From NCBI RefSeq assembly GCF_009728735.1, contig NZ_CP024636.1, forward strand, positions 458,322 to 522,321: a stretch of 64,000 nucleotides of DNA. The letters run 5' to 3'. Under the pieces are notes generated by a model that did no database searches, had not been told where the DNA came from, and was given only the letters and a program-made list of their open reading frames with translations. This stretch comes from Pantoea phytobeneficialis. Its GTDB lineage: Bacteria > Pseudomonadota > Gammaproteobacteria > Enterobacterales > Enterobacteriaceae. Both the position numbers and the translations under genes were made by a program. The first letter of the stretch is position 1, and each line of letters starts with the position of its first letter. Positions 8,132 through 16,590 of the stretch are shown here, piece after piece.

Positions 8132-9301
8132 ATGATTAACGGTACAAAAGCTCTCGATCGTTCACTGCGCTGGGGTATGGTCGGCGGCGGTGGCACCAGC
8201 CAGATTGGTTACATTCACCGTTCTGCCGCGCTGCGCGACGGCAATTTTGTCTTACAGGCTGGGGCGTTTGATATCGACGCCGTGCGGGGCCGGGCCTTTG
8301 GCACAACGCTGGGGGTGGCGGAAGATCGCTGCTATGCCGATTACGAGACGATGTTTGCTGCTGAAGCGGCACGCGCCGACGGCATTGAAGCGGTGTCCAT
8401 CGCCACGCCTAATAACACCCACTTTGCTATCTGCCGGGCGGCGCTCAATGCCGGGCTGCATGTGGTGTGTGAAAAGCCGCTGTGCTTCAGCGCTGCCGAG
8501 GCCGACGAGCTGGAAAGACTTTGCGCTGAGAAGAAAAAAATCATCGGTGTGACCTACGGTTACGCCGGACATCAGTTGATTCATCAGGCGCGGGAGATGA
8601 TCGCCGAAGGGCTGCTGGGTGAGATTCGCATCATTAATATGCAGTTTGCTCACGGCTTTCATAACGAGGCCGTGGAGCTGCAAAATGCCAGCACCAAATG
8701 GCGCGTCGATCCTCGTTTTGTCGGCCCCAGCTATGTGCTGGGCGATTTGGCGACGCATCCGTTGTTTATCGCCGAAACTATGGTGCCGAAGCTGAAAGTT
8801 AAACGCCTGCTGTGTAGCCGCCAGAGTTTCGTCAAAAGTCGGGCACCGCTGGAAGATAACGCCTTTGTGATGATGGAGTATGACAACGGCGCGGTAGGCA
8901 CCATGTGGGCGTCGGCAGTGAACTGTGGTTCGATGCACGGCCAGAAAGTGCGCGTGATTGGTGAAAAAGCCAGCCTCGAGTGGTGGGATGAACAGCCAAA
9001 CCAGCTTCGTTATGAAGTGCAGGGGCAGCCGGTGCAGATCCTGGAGCGCGGTATGGGGTATCTGCACAGCCGCGCTTTAGAGGAAGATCGTATTGGCGGG
9101 GGGCATCCTGAAGGGCTGTTTGAAGCCTGGTCCAATCTCTATCGCCGTTTTGCGCTGGCGATGGATGCGACTGACCGGGATGACCAAACCTTCCTGCGCG
9201 ATTTCTGGTATCCCGATGTGCATGCCGGGCTGATGGGGGTGCGCTGGGTGGAGCAGTGCGTGCAATCCGCCGATGCCGGTGCGGTGTGGGTTGATTGCTG
9301 A
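8132..9301 (+). CDS. Gfo/Idh/MocA-family oxidoreductase
   Basis: The 389-residue product has the N-terminal NAD(P)-binding Rossmann motif (WGMVGGGGTSQIG), the family's CEKPLCFSAAEADEL block with the conserved Lys in EKP, and the DLATHPLFIAETMV segment supplying the catalytic His/Asp region. The C-terminal domain is the usual beta-sheet domain. The ATG at 8132 (MINGTKALDRSLRWG) follows GAGGA and sits 10 bases after the TIM-barrel stop; in-frame codons further upstream overlap that gene and are rejected. It probably oxidises a sugar, inositol or a glycoside at a ring hydroxyl in the cytoplasm, providing the substrate for the upstream TIM-barrel enzyme. Confidence 0.88.
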   Translation: MINGTKALDRSLRWGMVGGGGTSQIGYIHRSAALRDGNFVLQAGAFDIDAVRGRAFGTTLGVAEDRCYADYETMFAAEAARADGIEAVSIATPNNTHFAICRAALNAGLHVVCEKPLCFSAAEADELERLCAEKKKIIGVTYGYAGHQLIHQAREMIAEGLLGEIRIINMQFAHGFHNEAVELQNASTKWRVDPRFVGPSYVLGDLATHPLFIAETMVPKLKVKRLLCSRQSFVKSRAPLEDNAFVMMEYDNGAVGTMWASAVNCGSMHGQKVRVIGEKASLEWWDEQPNQLRYEVQGQPVQILERGMGYLHSRALEEDRIGGGHPEGLFEAWSNLYRRFALAMDATDRDDQTFLRDFWYPDVHAGLMGVRWVEQCVQSADAGAVWVDC

Positions 9302-9315
9302 ATCGAACCTTCGTA

Positions 9316-9380
9316 CGCGCAATAAATTGCGCCGCTACAAACCGTGCATGCAGAACCGTAGTGGCGCGATTTATCGCGCC
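9316..9380. repeat. Inverted pair of the short palindromic intergenic repeat
   Basis: Copies at 9316-9338 and 9358-9380 face each other between two convergent transcription units, forming a potential bidirectional hairpin. Confidence 0.75.
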
Positions 9381-9387
9381 CTTTACA

Positions 9388-10125
9388 TCAATGCGAGCGC
9401 AAATCGCTTAAGAAGCGTTGCGCGCGCGGGTGCTGCGGCTGGGTGAAGAACTTGTCCGGCGTGGCCTTTTCCAGAATCTGCCCCTGATCCATAAACCAGA
9501 TGGTATCCGCCACTTCACGGGCAAAGTTCATCTCGTGGGTGACGCACATCATCGTCATCCCCTCCTGGGCCAGGCCGCGCATCACCGATAGCACCTCACC
9601 CACCATTTCGGGATCGAGTGCTGATGTCGGTTCATCAAACAGCATCACCGGTGGCTTCATCGCCAGCGCACGGGCAATCGCCACGCGTTGTTGCTGACCG
9701 CCGGAAAGCTGCGCCGGATAAGCATCCGCCTTGTGCGACAGGCCAACTCGTTCCAGCAGTTCCCCCGCTTGCTGACGTGCCTCTGAACGCTTCACGCCCA
9801 GTACCTTCATCGGTGACATCATAATGTTCTCGGCCACGGAAACGTGGGGGAACAGGTTGAAGCTCTGGAACACAAAACCGATACGGGTACGCAGCTGATT
9901 CAAACGCGTGCTGCTGCCGTGGATATCGATACCGTCAAACACAATCTGGCCACCTTCAATTGGCTCCAGGCGATTAACGGTGCGGATCAGTGTCGATTTA
10001 CCGGAACCGGAGGGGCCACAGACCACCACCACTTCGCCGGGATTGATCTCGGCACTCAGGTCAGTCAGCGCCTGATACGCGCCGTACCATTTGTTGACCT
10101 GATTAAACAGAATCATCGGTCTCAT
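9388..10125 (-). CDS. Polar amino acid ABC transporter ATP-binding protein (GlnQ/HisP type)
   Basis: The 245-residue ATPase carries Walker [10 protein letters not shown], the signature [15 protein letters not shown], Walker [15 protein letters not shown] and the switch His in CVTHEM. It is closest in pattern to GlnQ, ArtP and other polar-amino-acid transporters. The ATG at 10125 has AAGGA six bases upstream and the stop of the preceding permease gene is 9 bases away. It acts on the cytoplasmic face and energises the two permeases encoded upstream. Its periplasmic partner is probably the binding protein at 18287-19126, since none is adjacent. Confidence 0.92.
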   Translation of the reverse strand: MRPMILFNQVNKWYGAYQALTDLSAEINPGEVVVVCGPSGSGKSTLIRTVNRLEPIEGGQIVFDGIDIHGSSTRLNQLRTRIGFVFQSFNLFPHVSVAENIMMSPMKVLGVKRSEARQQAGELLERVGLSHKADAYPAQLSGGQQQRVAIARALAMKPPVMLFDEPTSALDPEMVGEVLSVMRGLAQEGMTMMCVTHEMNFAREVADTIWFMDQGQILEKATPDKFFTQPQHPRAQRFLSDLRSH

Positions 10126-10134
10126 AGCGGTTCC

Positions 10135-10896
10135 TTATTGCGATTGGGTTTTAGTCATCATCACCGCCGGTGCTACCGTGGGCGTCTCCACCGGTGACTG
10201 ACGACGTTTCTGCGCAAGGCGCGCTTCGAGTTTGTTGGCGAGCCACGTCAGGCTGAAGCAGATGATGTAGTAGCTCAGCGCCACGATGGCGAACACCTGG
10301 AAAGGTTTGGTCAGTAACTGGTTGCTGACCTGGTTGGCCGCAAATGTCAGCTCCGGCACGTTAATCACGTAGCCGAGGGTGCTGTCCTTGATGATCGAAA
10401 CCAGTTGGCTTACCAGACTTGGCAGGGTGTTAAACAACGCCTGCGGCAGGATCACCAGACGCAGGGTCTTGATGTGGCCCATGCCTAATGCACGCGCTGC
10501 TTCGTACTGCCCGTGCGGTAACGCCTGAATACCGCCACGCACGATCTCGGCGATATAGGCGCTCTCATAAATCACCAGCGTACACAGCATGGTGGAGAAG
10601 CCGCTGATGTTGTGACCAATCAACAGCGGTACGCAGAAGTAGGTCCAGAACACCACCATCATCAGCGGGATGCCGCGCAGCAGATAGACCCAGCAGGTGG
10701 CGGGCCAGCTCAGCCAGCGCCACGGCGACAGACGCGCCAACCCCAGCAACACGCCCACAGGGAAGGCCAGCAATACCGCCAGCAGCGAGATCACCAGGGT
10801 ACAGAGCACCCCGCCCAGTGGCCCGTTCGGGTACTGGCCCATTAACAGCAGCATGCCGTTGTCATGCAAAATGGTGAACATCTCAAACATCGCCAT
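10135..10896 (-). CDS. Amino acid ABC transporter permease
   Basis: This 253-residue inner-membrane protein is of the HisM/GlnP type (TIGR01726-like N-terminus, LGVLLGLARLS) and has the EAA loop YEAARALGMGHIKTLRLVILP that docks on the ATPase. About five membrane spans are visible. Its ATG overlaps the stop of the preceding permease by one base (TAATG), so both permeases are translated together and probably form a heterodimer. The C-terminal tail is Gln/Thr/Pro rich and poorly conserved. The substrate should be an amino acid or close analogue; context with pxp genes suggests glutamate-related compounds. Confidence 0.9.
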   Translation of the reverse strand: MAMFEMFTILHDNGMLLLMGQYPNGPLGGVLCTLVISLLAVLLAFPVGVLLGLARLSPWRWLSWPATCWVYLLRGIPLMMVVFWTYFCVPLLIGHNISGFSTMLCTLVIYESAYIAEIVRGGIQALPHGQYEAARALGMGHIKTLRLVILPQALFNTLPSLVSQLVSIIKDSTLGYVINVPELTFAANQVSNQLLTKPFQVFAIVALSYYIICFSLTWLANKLEARLAQKRRQSPVETPTVAPAVMMTKTQSQ

Positions 10897-11591
10897 TACC
10901 TCGCATAGACGCGTTGAAAGCGGCGGGCCAGTAGCGCGCCAAGGCCCATCAGCATCAGGGAGAAGAACAGATAGCCAACGGTTGCCACAAAATAGGACTC
11001 GAAGGTGCGGAAGGTCTGGTTCTCAATATCGCGGGTGACATAGGTCAGTTCCGCCACACCAATCACCATCGCCAGGCTGGTGTTTTTGAACAGCAGCACC
11101 GTATGGTTAATCAGCGCCGGTAGCGCGTTACGAATCCCCTGTGGCAGGATCACCGACCACATGGCGCGCACATAACCCATCCCCAGCGCACGCGCCGCTT
11201 CGTTCTGTCCATCCGGGATAGCGCGCAGACCGCTGCGAATATCTTCCGAGAAGTACGCCGCCTGACACAGCCCCAGCGCCACCAGTGAAAACAGAAATTC
11301 GGCGTTGAGGTTGTTAATCCACATTTGCAGCGCTTCCGGCAGCAGCGTCGGAATGGCGAAATACCACATCATTAACTGAATCAGCGTCGGGACATTGCGG
11401 TGATAAGAAACATAGGCCTTCACCAGTCCGACCGCGATGCGTTGATCGGTCAGGCGGATCACCACCAGCAGCATGGCGAGGATCATCGCCAGCAGCCAGG
11501 CACCCAACGCCAGTTCAAGAGTGACCACCGTTCCGTCAACGATCATCTGGCCGAAGTGGCCGGTTATCACACTGCTGAAATCGAGTGCCAT
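10896..11591 (-). CDS. Amino acid ABC transporter permease
   Basis: The 231-residue inner-membrane protein belongs to the same permease family as its neighbour, with the EAA motif NEAARALGMGYVRAMWSVILP near residue 140 and about five hydrophobic spans. GAGGTAA stands 8 bases before the ATG. It is the first of the permease-permease-ATPase trio, 12 bases downstream of the SDR gene, so all four genes probably share a transcript. It forms half of the translocation pore. Confidence 0.9.
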   Translation of the reverse strand: MALDFSSVITGHFGQMIVDGTVVTLELALGAWLLAMILAMLLVVIRLTDQRIAVGLVKAYVSYHRNVPTLIQLMMWYFAIPTLLPEALQMWINNLNAEFLFSLVALGLCQAAYFSEDIRSGLRAIPDGQNEAARALGMGYVRAMWSVILPQGIRNALPALINHTVLLFKNTSLAMVIGVAELTYVTRDIENQTFRTFESYFVATVGYLFFSLMLMGLGALLARRFQRVYAR

Positions 11592-11603
11592 AGTGTTACC
11601 TCA

Positions 11604-12356
11604 TTACTCGGCGCGGTCGCCCGGTCGCATGGTGGAAAGGCCGCCCGGTACCTGCAACGTCGGGGTGATTTCGATATTGCCGATATTCACCGCCACTGGC
11701 GCAGAGAGGGCAAAGGCTACGCAGTCGGCGATATCTTTCGCCTGCGGCAGTTCAAAGCCATCGATAAAGCGACGGCGCGCTTCTTCGTGATCGCCAGAGA
11801 CGTTGCCGAAAATATCGGTGGCGACGCGGCCCGGACAGATCTCGGTGATACGCACACGTTTGCCATAGCAGTCGACGCGCAGCTGACGCGACAGGGCATG
11901 GACCCCGGCTTTGGTGGCGTGGTACACCGAGTTGCCGCCAAAGTTGTAAATTGCGGCGATGGAGGTGATGTTGAACACATGACCACGGTCGCGTGCCACC
12001 ATGCCCGGCACCAGCAGCCGGCACAGGTGCAGCACGGCGCGCAGGTTGACATCCACCTGGGTTTCAATCACGTTTTCGTCGGCATCCAGAATCGAACCCG
12101 GATGCGACAGCCCGGCGTTGTTCACCAGAATGTCGATTTGCAGGTCCTGGCACAGGGCGGTCAGTGCGCTGAGATCGCTGACATCCACCGCGTGTGGGAT
12201 ACAGCCGGTACGTTCGGCCAGCGCCGCCAGTTGTTCTTTGCGGCGTGCCACGGCATGAACGGTAATGCCTTCCTGGCACAGACGCTCAACAATGGCTTCA
12301 CCCATCCCGGCGGATGCGCCAGTGACCAGTGCGGTTTTGTAATCTGAAAATGGCAT
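11604..12356 (-). CDS. Short-chain dehydrogenase/reductase (YdfG-like)
   Basis: The 250-residue SDR has the nucleotide-binding TGASAGMGEA (about 14-23), the structural NNAG (LVNNAGLS), the catalytic Ser region (NITSIA) and YHATK active-site Tyr/Lys. It resembles YdfG, an NADP-dependent 3-hydroxy acid/serine dehydrogenase, in the C-terminal pattern VNIGNIEITP. AGGAGAGG precedes the ATG. It lies between a biotinyl-domain gene and the amino acid permeases, so it may oxidise or reduce a hydroxy-amino or hydroxy acid imported by the system. The activity is inferred from the family. Confidence 0.85.
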   Translation of the reverse strand: MPFSDYKTALVTGASAGMGEAIVERLCQEGITVHAVARRKEQLAALAERTGCIPHAVDVSDLSALTALCQDLQIDILVNNAGLSHPGSILDADENVIETQVDVNLRAVLHLCRLLVPGMVARDRGHVFNITSIAAIYNFGGNSVYHATKAGVHALSRQLRVDCYGKRVRITEICPGRVATDIFGNVSGDHEEARRRFIDGFELPQAKDIADCVAFALSAPVAVNIGNIEITPTLQVPGGLSTMRPGDRAE

Positions 12357-12486
12357 TTGCCTCTCCTGTCATCGCCGGGCCTGGGGCAGCGGCGCGTTTC
12401 TGATCTTTTTCTGACTTTATGCAGTTATGTTCAATGGGGATAAGACATAAAAATTTTGAGGCAATAAGCGACCCTTATAACCGCGC

Positions 12487-12903
12487 TTATTCCTGGTTAT
12501 GATCATGAATTATCAGTATTTCTTCTTCGTATTCTACCGGTGAGCCGTCGTTGATTACCACGTTTTGTACCGTGCCGTTTACCGGGCTGATGACCGGTAA
12601 ATAGAGCGGGCCAACCTGCACCAGTGCGAGCACATCATCGGGTTTGACGACCTGTCCGGGCTGGACAAAATCCTGCTGACTTAGCGGATGGCGTAACCGC
12701 AGCGTACCGGGCATGGGGGCGCCGACCGGGCGCAGCGCGTTCGGCGGTGCGGGAACCGGTTGAGGCGTAGAGGGGGGCACAGCGGCAAAGGTCATTTTTA
12801 CCGACCACGCCTTGCCGCCCAACGTGAGGTGGCTCAGCCCGGCGGTTTGCATTTTGCGCGCGACGGCACGCAGCGTCGGCAGCGGTATTGCAGTTTTTTC
12901 CAT
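12487..12903 (-). CDS. Biotinyl/lipoyl-domain protein lacking the biotin lysine (AccB-like)
   Basis: The 138-residue protein aligns with the C-terminal half of AccB: APMPGTL, a Pro/Ala-rich linker before it (about 41-60), then VVKPDDVLALV and SPVNGTVQNVVINDGSPVEYEEEILII. Where AccB has the EAMKM biotin site this protein reads QVGPL (96-100), so the modifiable Lys is replaced by Pro99. It therefore cannot be a biotin carrier in the usual way. AccB-like genes are common beside pxp/urea-amidolyase-type genes, and the pxp genes are 3 kb away, but no biotin carboxylase is present. Its function is unknown; a structural or scaffold role for the Pxp proteins is possible. Confidence 0.75.
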   Translation of the reverse strand: MEKTAIPLPTLRAVARKMQTAGLSHLTLGGKAWSVKMTFAAVPPSTPQPVPAPPNALRPVGAPMPGTLRLRHPLSQQDFVQPGQVVKPDDVLALVQVGPLYLPVISPVNGTVQNVVINDGSPVEYEEEILIIHDHNQE

Positions 12904-12922
12904 AGGGTTCCCGTCAAAGAAA

Positions 12923-12938
12923 GCCCGCCGGAGCGGGC
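12923..12938 (-). terminator. Rho-independent terminator after the LysR gene
   Basis: Read on the minus strand, GCCCGC-TCCG-GCGGGC is followed by TTTCTTT. It lies 75 bases past the LysR stop and separates that gene from the biotinyl-domain gene. Confidence 0.7.
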
Positions 12939-13012
12939 AGCTAACGCAGTCAATCTAGCGCGTTCGTCAGACGGGCAGTAAGAGGGTTTCGCTTTGCGGT
13001 AATAAGCGAGGC

Positions 13013-13936
13013 TTATCCCACCAGCGTCAGGGGATGGTTTTCCACGTTGCGCCGTGACATCAGCGACAACAGAATCGATTTAACGGCTTCTGCCGGTTGC
13101 GACAGCGGCAGATGATCGGACATGCAGAACGACAACGAGGCTTGTACATCTGGCTCGACAATCTTCGCCATCCACGAGTCTGAGGTTTTCAACATCGCCC
13201 GCGCAGCGGATTCGGGCATGATGGTGGCACCCAGACCGGCAGTCAGTGCGGCGTTAAGCGTGGTTTGTGATTCGATCTCGCACTTAACACGATATTGCAG
13301 GTTATTCTGCACAAAGGCATCGTCCAGCACCTTACGCATGATGTTATAGATGCGCGGCAGGAACAGATCGTACTGCGCCACTTCTGCCAGACGGATCTCT
13401 TTCATCGGTTTCGCCAGGCTGAACGGACAGACGAAGCACAGATCTTCCTTCATCAGCGGCATAAAACGCAGGCCGTGGATATTGCGATGGTCATAGATCA
13501 CCGCCATGTCCATGCGACCGTTCATGATCAGCTCGCTCAGCGTGGTGCCGAAGTTCTCGTTGAAATAAAGCACGATACCGGGATGCTGCTGCTGCACTTC
13601 CATCATCAGCGGCAGGGCGAGATTTTGCGCTGCCGTGCCGGGCGCAAGGCCGACTGAGACGCTGCCGCTGAGCGACGCCCCGACACGATCAATCGCACTT
13701 TGCGCCTGTTCGCACTGGCGCAAAATGGACTGGGCGTGAGAATAGAGCGTTTTACCCGCTTCGGTAGGGGTGACGCCGCGCTTGGTGCGGATCAGCAATT
13801 GTTGGTTCACTTCCCCTTCCAGCGTTGCCAGCTGCTGGCTCAGGGCGGGCTGGGCGATATGCAAAATATCGGCGGCCTGCGTCAGACTGCCGACATCGAC
13901 AATCTTGACGAAGTATTTAAGACGGCGAAGATTCAT
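13013..13936 (-). CDS. LysR-family transcriptional regulator
   Basis: The 307-residue regulator has the N-terminal winged helix-turn-helix MNLRRLKYFVKIVDVGSL...AADILHIAQPALSQQLATLE and a C-terminal substrate-binding-like domain. The pattern resembles Nac/Cbl-type LysR proteins. The ATG at 13936 is preferred to one 12 codons upstream because GGAGGGAG stands directly before it. It faces away from the aminotransferase gene, with a 493-base region between that holds an inverted repeat TTGTG-N9-CACAA. It probably controls the aminotransferase, the pxp genes or the amino acid transporter. The coinducer is unknown. Confidence 0.88.
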   Translation of the reverse strand: MNLRRLKYFVKIVDVGSLTQAADILHIAQPALSQQLATLEGEVNQQLLIRTKRGVTPTEAGKTLYSHAQSILRQCEQAQSAIDRVGASLSGSVSVGLAPGTAAQNLALPLMMEVQQQHPGIVLYFNENFGTTLSELIMNGRMDMAVIYDHRNIHGLRFMPLMKEDLCFVCPFSLAKPMKEIRLAEVAQYDLFLPRIYNIMRKVLDDAFVQNNLQYRVKCEIESQTTLNAALTAGLGATIMPESAARAMLKTSDSWMAKIVEPDVQASLSFCMSDHLPLSQPAEAVKSILLSLMSRRNVENHPLTLVG

Positions 13937-14429
13937 GGTCACTCCCTCCAACGGAACGCATATCAGCATCAAGCAAAGTTGATGCCAGAATAAGGTTTAG
14001 TGATTGAACTCAGGCAGGAGGGTACGGCGCACATGCCTCCTAAGGCTTTTGCTGAGTTGACTTACTGCCTGCTCAACAAATGTTCAGACAGGATGTTTTG
14101 CACAATTTTGGTGCATTTTCCCATTAGCGTTACCAATGGCTGATGGGAGCAATGCGCCACGATGGCGCGCGTAGCGGCTTGAAAGTAACAGTTTTTTAAC
14201 ATATCTGACGCGCGCGCTGCGTGACCCGCCGCGCATTTCCGGGCAATGCGCTGACTTTGCTGCAAAAGTGTGCAGCCGGTCCTGTCATCGTTTTGTGTTA
14301 TATCACCACAACAAAGCACTATTAGCGGTGGTTGTGGGCGAAAACCTATGCTCAGAGAACTTTGCTGGCCGCGCGCGTTTTGGCGTGCCGCGCCGTTTCT
14401 GCTGACACTGAGAGAGGGAAGTGTTCCCC
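13937..14429. other. Divergent intergenic region between lysR and aminotransferase genes
   Basis: No convincing gene is seen in these 493 bases; open frames here have unlikely composition and no ribosome site. The region holds GC-rich palindromic stretches (for example around 14200-14250) and a LysR-type dyad TTGTG (14293-14297) with CACAA (14307-14311) about 120 bases before the aminotransferase start. It likely contains both promoters and the LysR binding sites. Confidence 0.5.
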
Positions 14430-15632
14430 ATGCCCGAGATAGCCGATCGACTAAAGAATGTGACTGTTTCCGCCTCCGTCGCCATGACCCAAAAAGCACG
14501 CGATCTCGCGGCGCAGGGCATTGATGTGGTGGCACTCTCCACCGGCGAACCCGATTTTCCAACGCCGGACCACGCCATTGAGGCGGCTTATGCGGCGGCG
14601 CGCGCGGGGGATACCCGTTATCCACCCACCGATGGCACGCCAGCCCTGCGTAAAGCGATCCAACTGAAATTTAAACGTGATAACCAGCTGGATTATGACG
14701 TCAGCCAGATCCTTACGGCTGGCGGTGCCAAGCAGATCATCTTCAACGCCATTCTGGCGACCATCAATCCGGGCGACGAAGTGGTGATCCCGACGCCGTC
14801 ATGGATCAGCTATGCCGATATCGTGAAATTCGCCGGTGGTATCCCGGTGCCGCTGCCGTGCGCCCAGGAGAATGGTTTTAAACCGCTTCCGGCGCAGCTG
14901 GAAGCGGCGATCACCGATAAAACCAAATGGCTGCTGCTCAACTACCCCAGTAACCCGACCGGTTCAGTGGCGAGCAAAGCAGAGTTGCAGGCGTTGGGAG
15001 AAGTGCTGTTGCGTCACCCGCAGGTGTGGATCATGACGGATGATATCTACGAACATCTGATTTATGACGACGTGCGTTTTTATACCCTGGCGCAGGTTGA
15101 ACCGCGTCTGTATGACCGGGTGCTGACGGTGAATGGTGTGTCAAAAGCGTACTCAATGACTGGCTGGCGTCTCGGCTTTTGCGGCGGCCCGGCTCCGTTG
15201 ATCAAGGCGATGAGCAACGTTAATACCCAGAACAGTGGTGGCGTGACCACCCTGACTCAGGCCGCCGCAGTGGCGGTGCTGGAAGGCCCACAGGATCTGT
15301 TGCAGGAACGTGCACGTATCTACCGCGAACGTCGCGATTACGTGCTGGAACGTCTGACCTCAATTGATGGTCTGCGTTGCCATAAGCCACAAGGCGCGTT
15401 TTATCTGTTCGTTAATATCGCGGGTTATATCGGTAAAGTCAGCGCGGGTGGCCGTCAGATCAACAACGATGCCGATTTCGTACTGGCATTGATTGAGGAG
15501 CAACATGTGGTGACGGTGCAGGGGGCGGCTTACGGCATGAGTCCGTTTATCCGTCTGTCCTACGCCACCAGCATGGAACGTTTGCAGACAGGCTGTGATC
15601 GTATTGCGGCGTTTTGTGCCGGTTGCCGGTAA
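14430..15632 (+). CDS. Class I pyridoxal-phosphate aminotransferase (aspartate aminotransferase type)
   Basis: The 400-residue product is a fold type I aminotransferase of the I-beta/gamma group. It shows LSTGEPDFPTPDH, GGAKQIIFNA, NYPSNPTG, the Asp/Tyr pair in MTDDIYEHL, the PLP lysine in VNGVSKAYSMTGWRLGF and a C-terminal Arg in FIRLSYA. It should transfer an amino group between an amino acid and 2-oxoglutarate in the cytoplasm. ATG 14430 is preferred over GTG 14421 because GAGGGAA is at the proper distance. It sits alone between the LysR gene and the oppositely oriented pxp operon, which yields glutamate, so a role in amino-acid carbon use is likely. Substrate unknown. Confidence 0.9.
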   Translation: MPEIADRLKNVTVSASVAMTQKARDLAAQGIDVVALSTGEPDFPTPDHAIEAAYAAARAGDTRYPPTDGTPALRKAIQLKFKRDNQLDYDVSQILTAGGAKQIIFNAILATINPGDEVVIPTPSWISYADIVKFAGGIPVPLPCAQENGFKPLPAQLEAAITDKTKWLLLNYPSNPTGSVASKAELQALGEVLLRHPQVWIMTDDIYEHLIYDDVRFYTLAQVEPRLYDRVLTVNGVSKAYSMTGWRLGFCGGPAPLIKAMSNVNTQNSGGVTTLTQAAAVAVLEGPQDLLQERARIYRERRDYVLERLTSIDGLRCHKPQGAFYLFVNIAGYIGKVSAGGRQINNDADFVLALIEEQHVVTVQGAAYGMSPFIRLSYATSMERLQTGCDRIAAFCAGCR

Positions 15633-15641
15633 GGATTGCCT

Positions 15642-15801
15642 TAACCCTCACCCTAACCCTCTCCCGCAAGCGGGAGAGGGGACAGACCGAGCAAATCTTG
15701 CATCTCTCTCCCGCTTGCGGGAGGGGGGACCGACCGAGCAAATCTTGCATCTCTCTCCCTTCTCCCTCTCCCGCTTGCGGGAGAGGGCCGGGGTGAGGGT
15801 A
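15642..15801. repeat. CCCTCACCC-type palindromic element with internal duplication
   Basis: The ends TAACCCTCACCCTAACCCTC and GGCCGGGGTGAGGGTA are inverted. Inside, GACCGAGCAAATCTTGCATC recurs at 15685 and 15732 (period 47), each flanked by GGGAGAGG/CTCTCCC arms. The element abuts the pxpA stop codon and fills the convergent gap after the aminotransferase gene. It shares ends but not the internal unit with 4594-4818. Confidence 0.9.
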
Positions 15802-16569
15802 TCAGGCCAGCACTTCAGTCGCCGGAGCCACCTGATGACCACTGGCTTCGATCTCGCTGCGCACGATGGTGGCGAGCGCCAGTGAACCGGGTGTATCGCT
15901 GTGGACCAGAATTGAGCGGGCGCGTACCGCGATCTCTTCACCTTCAAGGGTGGTGACGGTGCCGCGTTGCAGAAACTGGCGCACACGGGCGCGCAGCGCG
16001 CTTTCTTCTTTAATCACCGAGCCGGCGATACCACGCGGCACCAGACGCCCCTGGGCATCGTAAGCGCGGTCGGCGAGGAACAGCGTCAGGGTTTTCAGAC
16101 CGGCGGCCTGCGCAGCGTGTTCAATAATGGTATCCGGCTGGGCGAAGATAATCAGCGAGCTATCAATACGCGCCACCAGCTCCATCACTTGCTGCGCCAG
16201 CGCGGCGTCACGGTTAACGATATTGCCCATCGCTGCGTGGAAGCTGAAATGGGCAACCTGAGTGCCTTCGGCACGGGCAATCGCCATCAATGCACCCAGC
16301 TGATACGCCACCTGCTGGCAAATTTCGTCAGCGGAAAAAGGCAGTTCACGGCGGCCAAACCCCTGGCGATCCGGCAGGCCCGGATGTGCACCAATCCCCA
16401 CGCCATGCTGCTTCGCCAGACGGACCATGTTGGTCATGATCGTGGGATCACCGGCATGAAAACCGCAGGCAATATTGGCGGATGACACCACCTGCATCAG
16501 TGCGGCGTCATCACACAGTTGATAAACGCCGAAGCCTTCTCCCATATCGGAATTGACATCAATCTTCAT
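15802..16569 (-). CDS. pxpA: 5-oxoprolinase subunit A (LamB/YcsF family)
   Basis: The 255-residue protein matches PxpA (E. coli YbgL): MKIDVNSDMGEGFGVY, ANIACGFHAGDPTIM, GAHPGLPDRQGFGRR and FLADRAYDAQGRLVPRG. PxpA forms, with PxpB and PxpC, the ATP-dependent prokaryotic 5-oxoprolinase that opens 5-oxo-L-proline (pyroglutamate) to L-glutamate. AAGGAAC precedes the ATG. It is the last gene of the operon binding protein, pxpB, pxpC, pxpA; a 21-base gap separates it from pxpC. It is cytoplasmic. The stop codon is directly followed by a repeat element. Confidence 0.93.
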   Translation of the reverse strand: MKIDVNSDMGEGFGVYQLCDDAALMQVVSSANIACGFHAGDPTIMTNMVRLAKQHGVGIGAHPGLPDRQGFGRRELPFSADEICQQVAYQLGALMAIARAEGTQVAHFSFHAAMGNIVNRDAALAQQVMELVARIDSSLIIFAQPDTIIEHAAQAAGLKTLTLFLADRAYDAQGRLVPRGIAGSVIKEESALRARVRQFLQRGTVTTLEGEEIAVRARSILVHSDTPGSLALATIVRSEIEASGHQVAPATEVLA

Positions 16570-16590
16570 CGTTTTGGTTCCTTGCCAGGG

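Noticed and set aside
9388..11591. A glutamine transporter glnHPQ
   Set aside because: Family resemblance is general and no binding protein is adjacent; context does not fix glutamine.
14062..14625. A 187-codon minus-strand frame across the aminotransferase start
   Set aside because: Pro/Arg/His-rich shadow of a real gene and its GC-rich leader, without a ribosome site.
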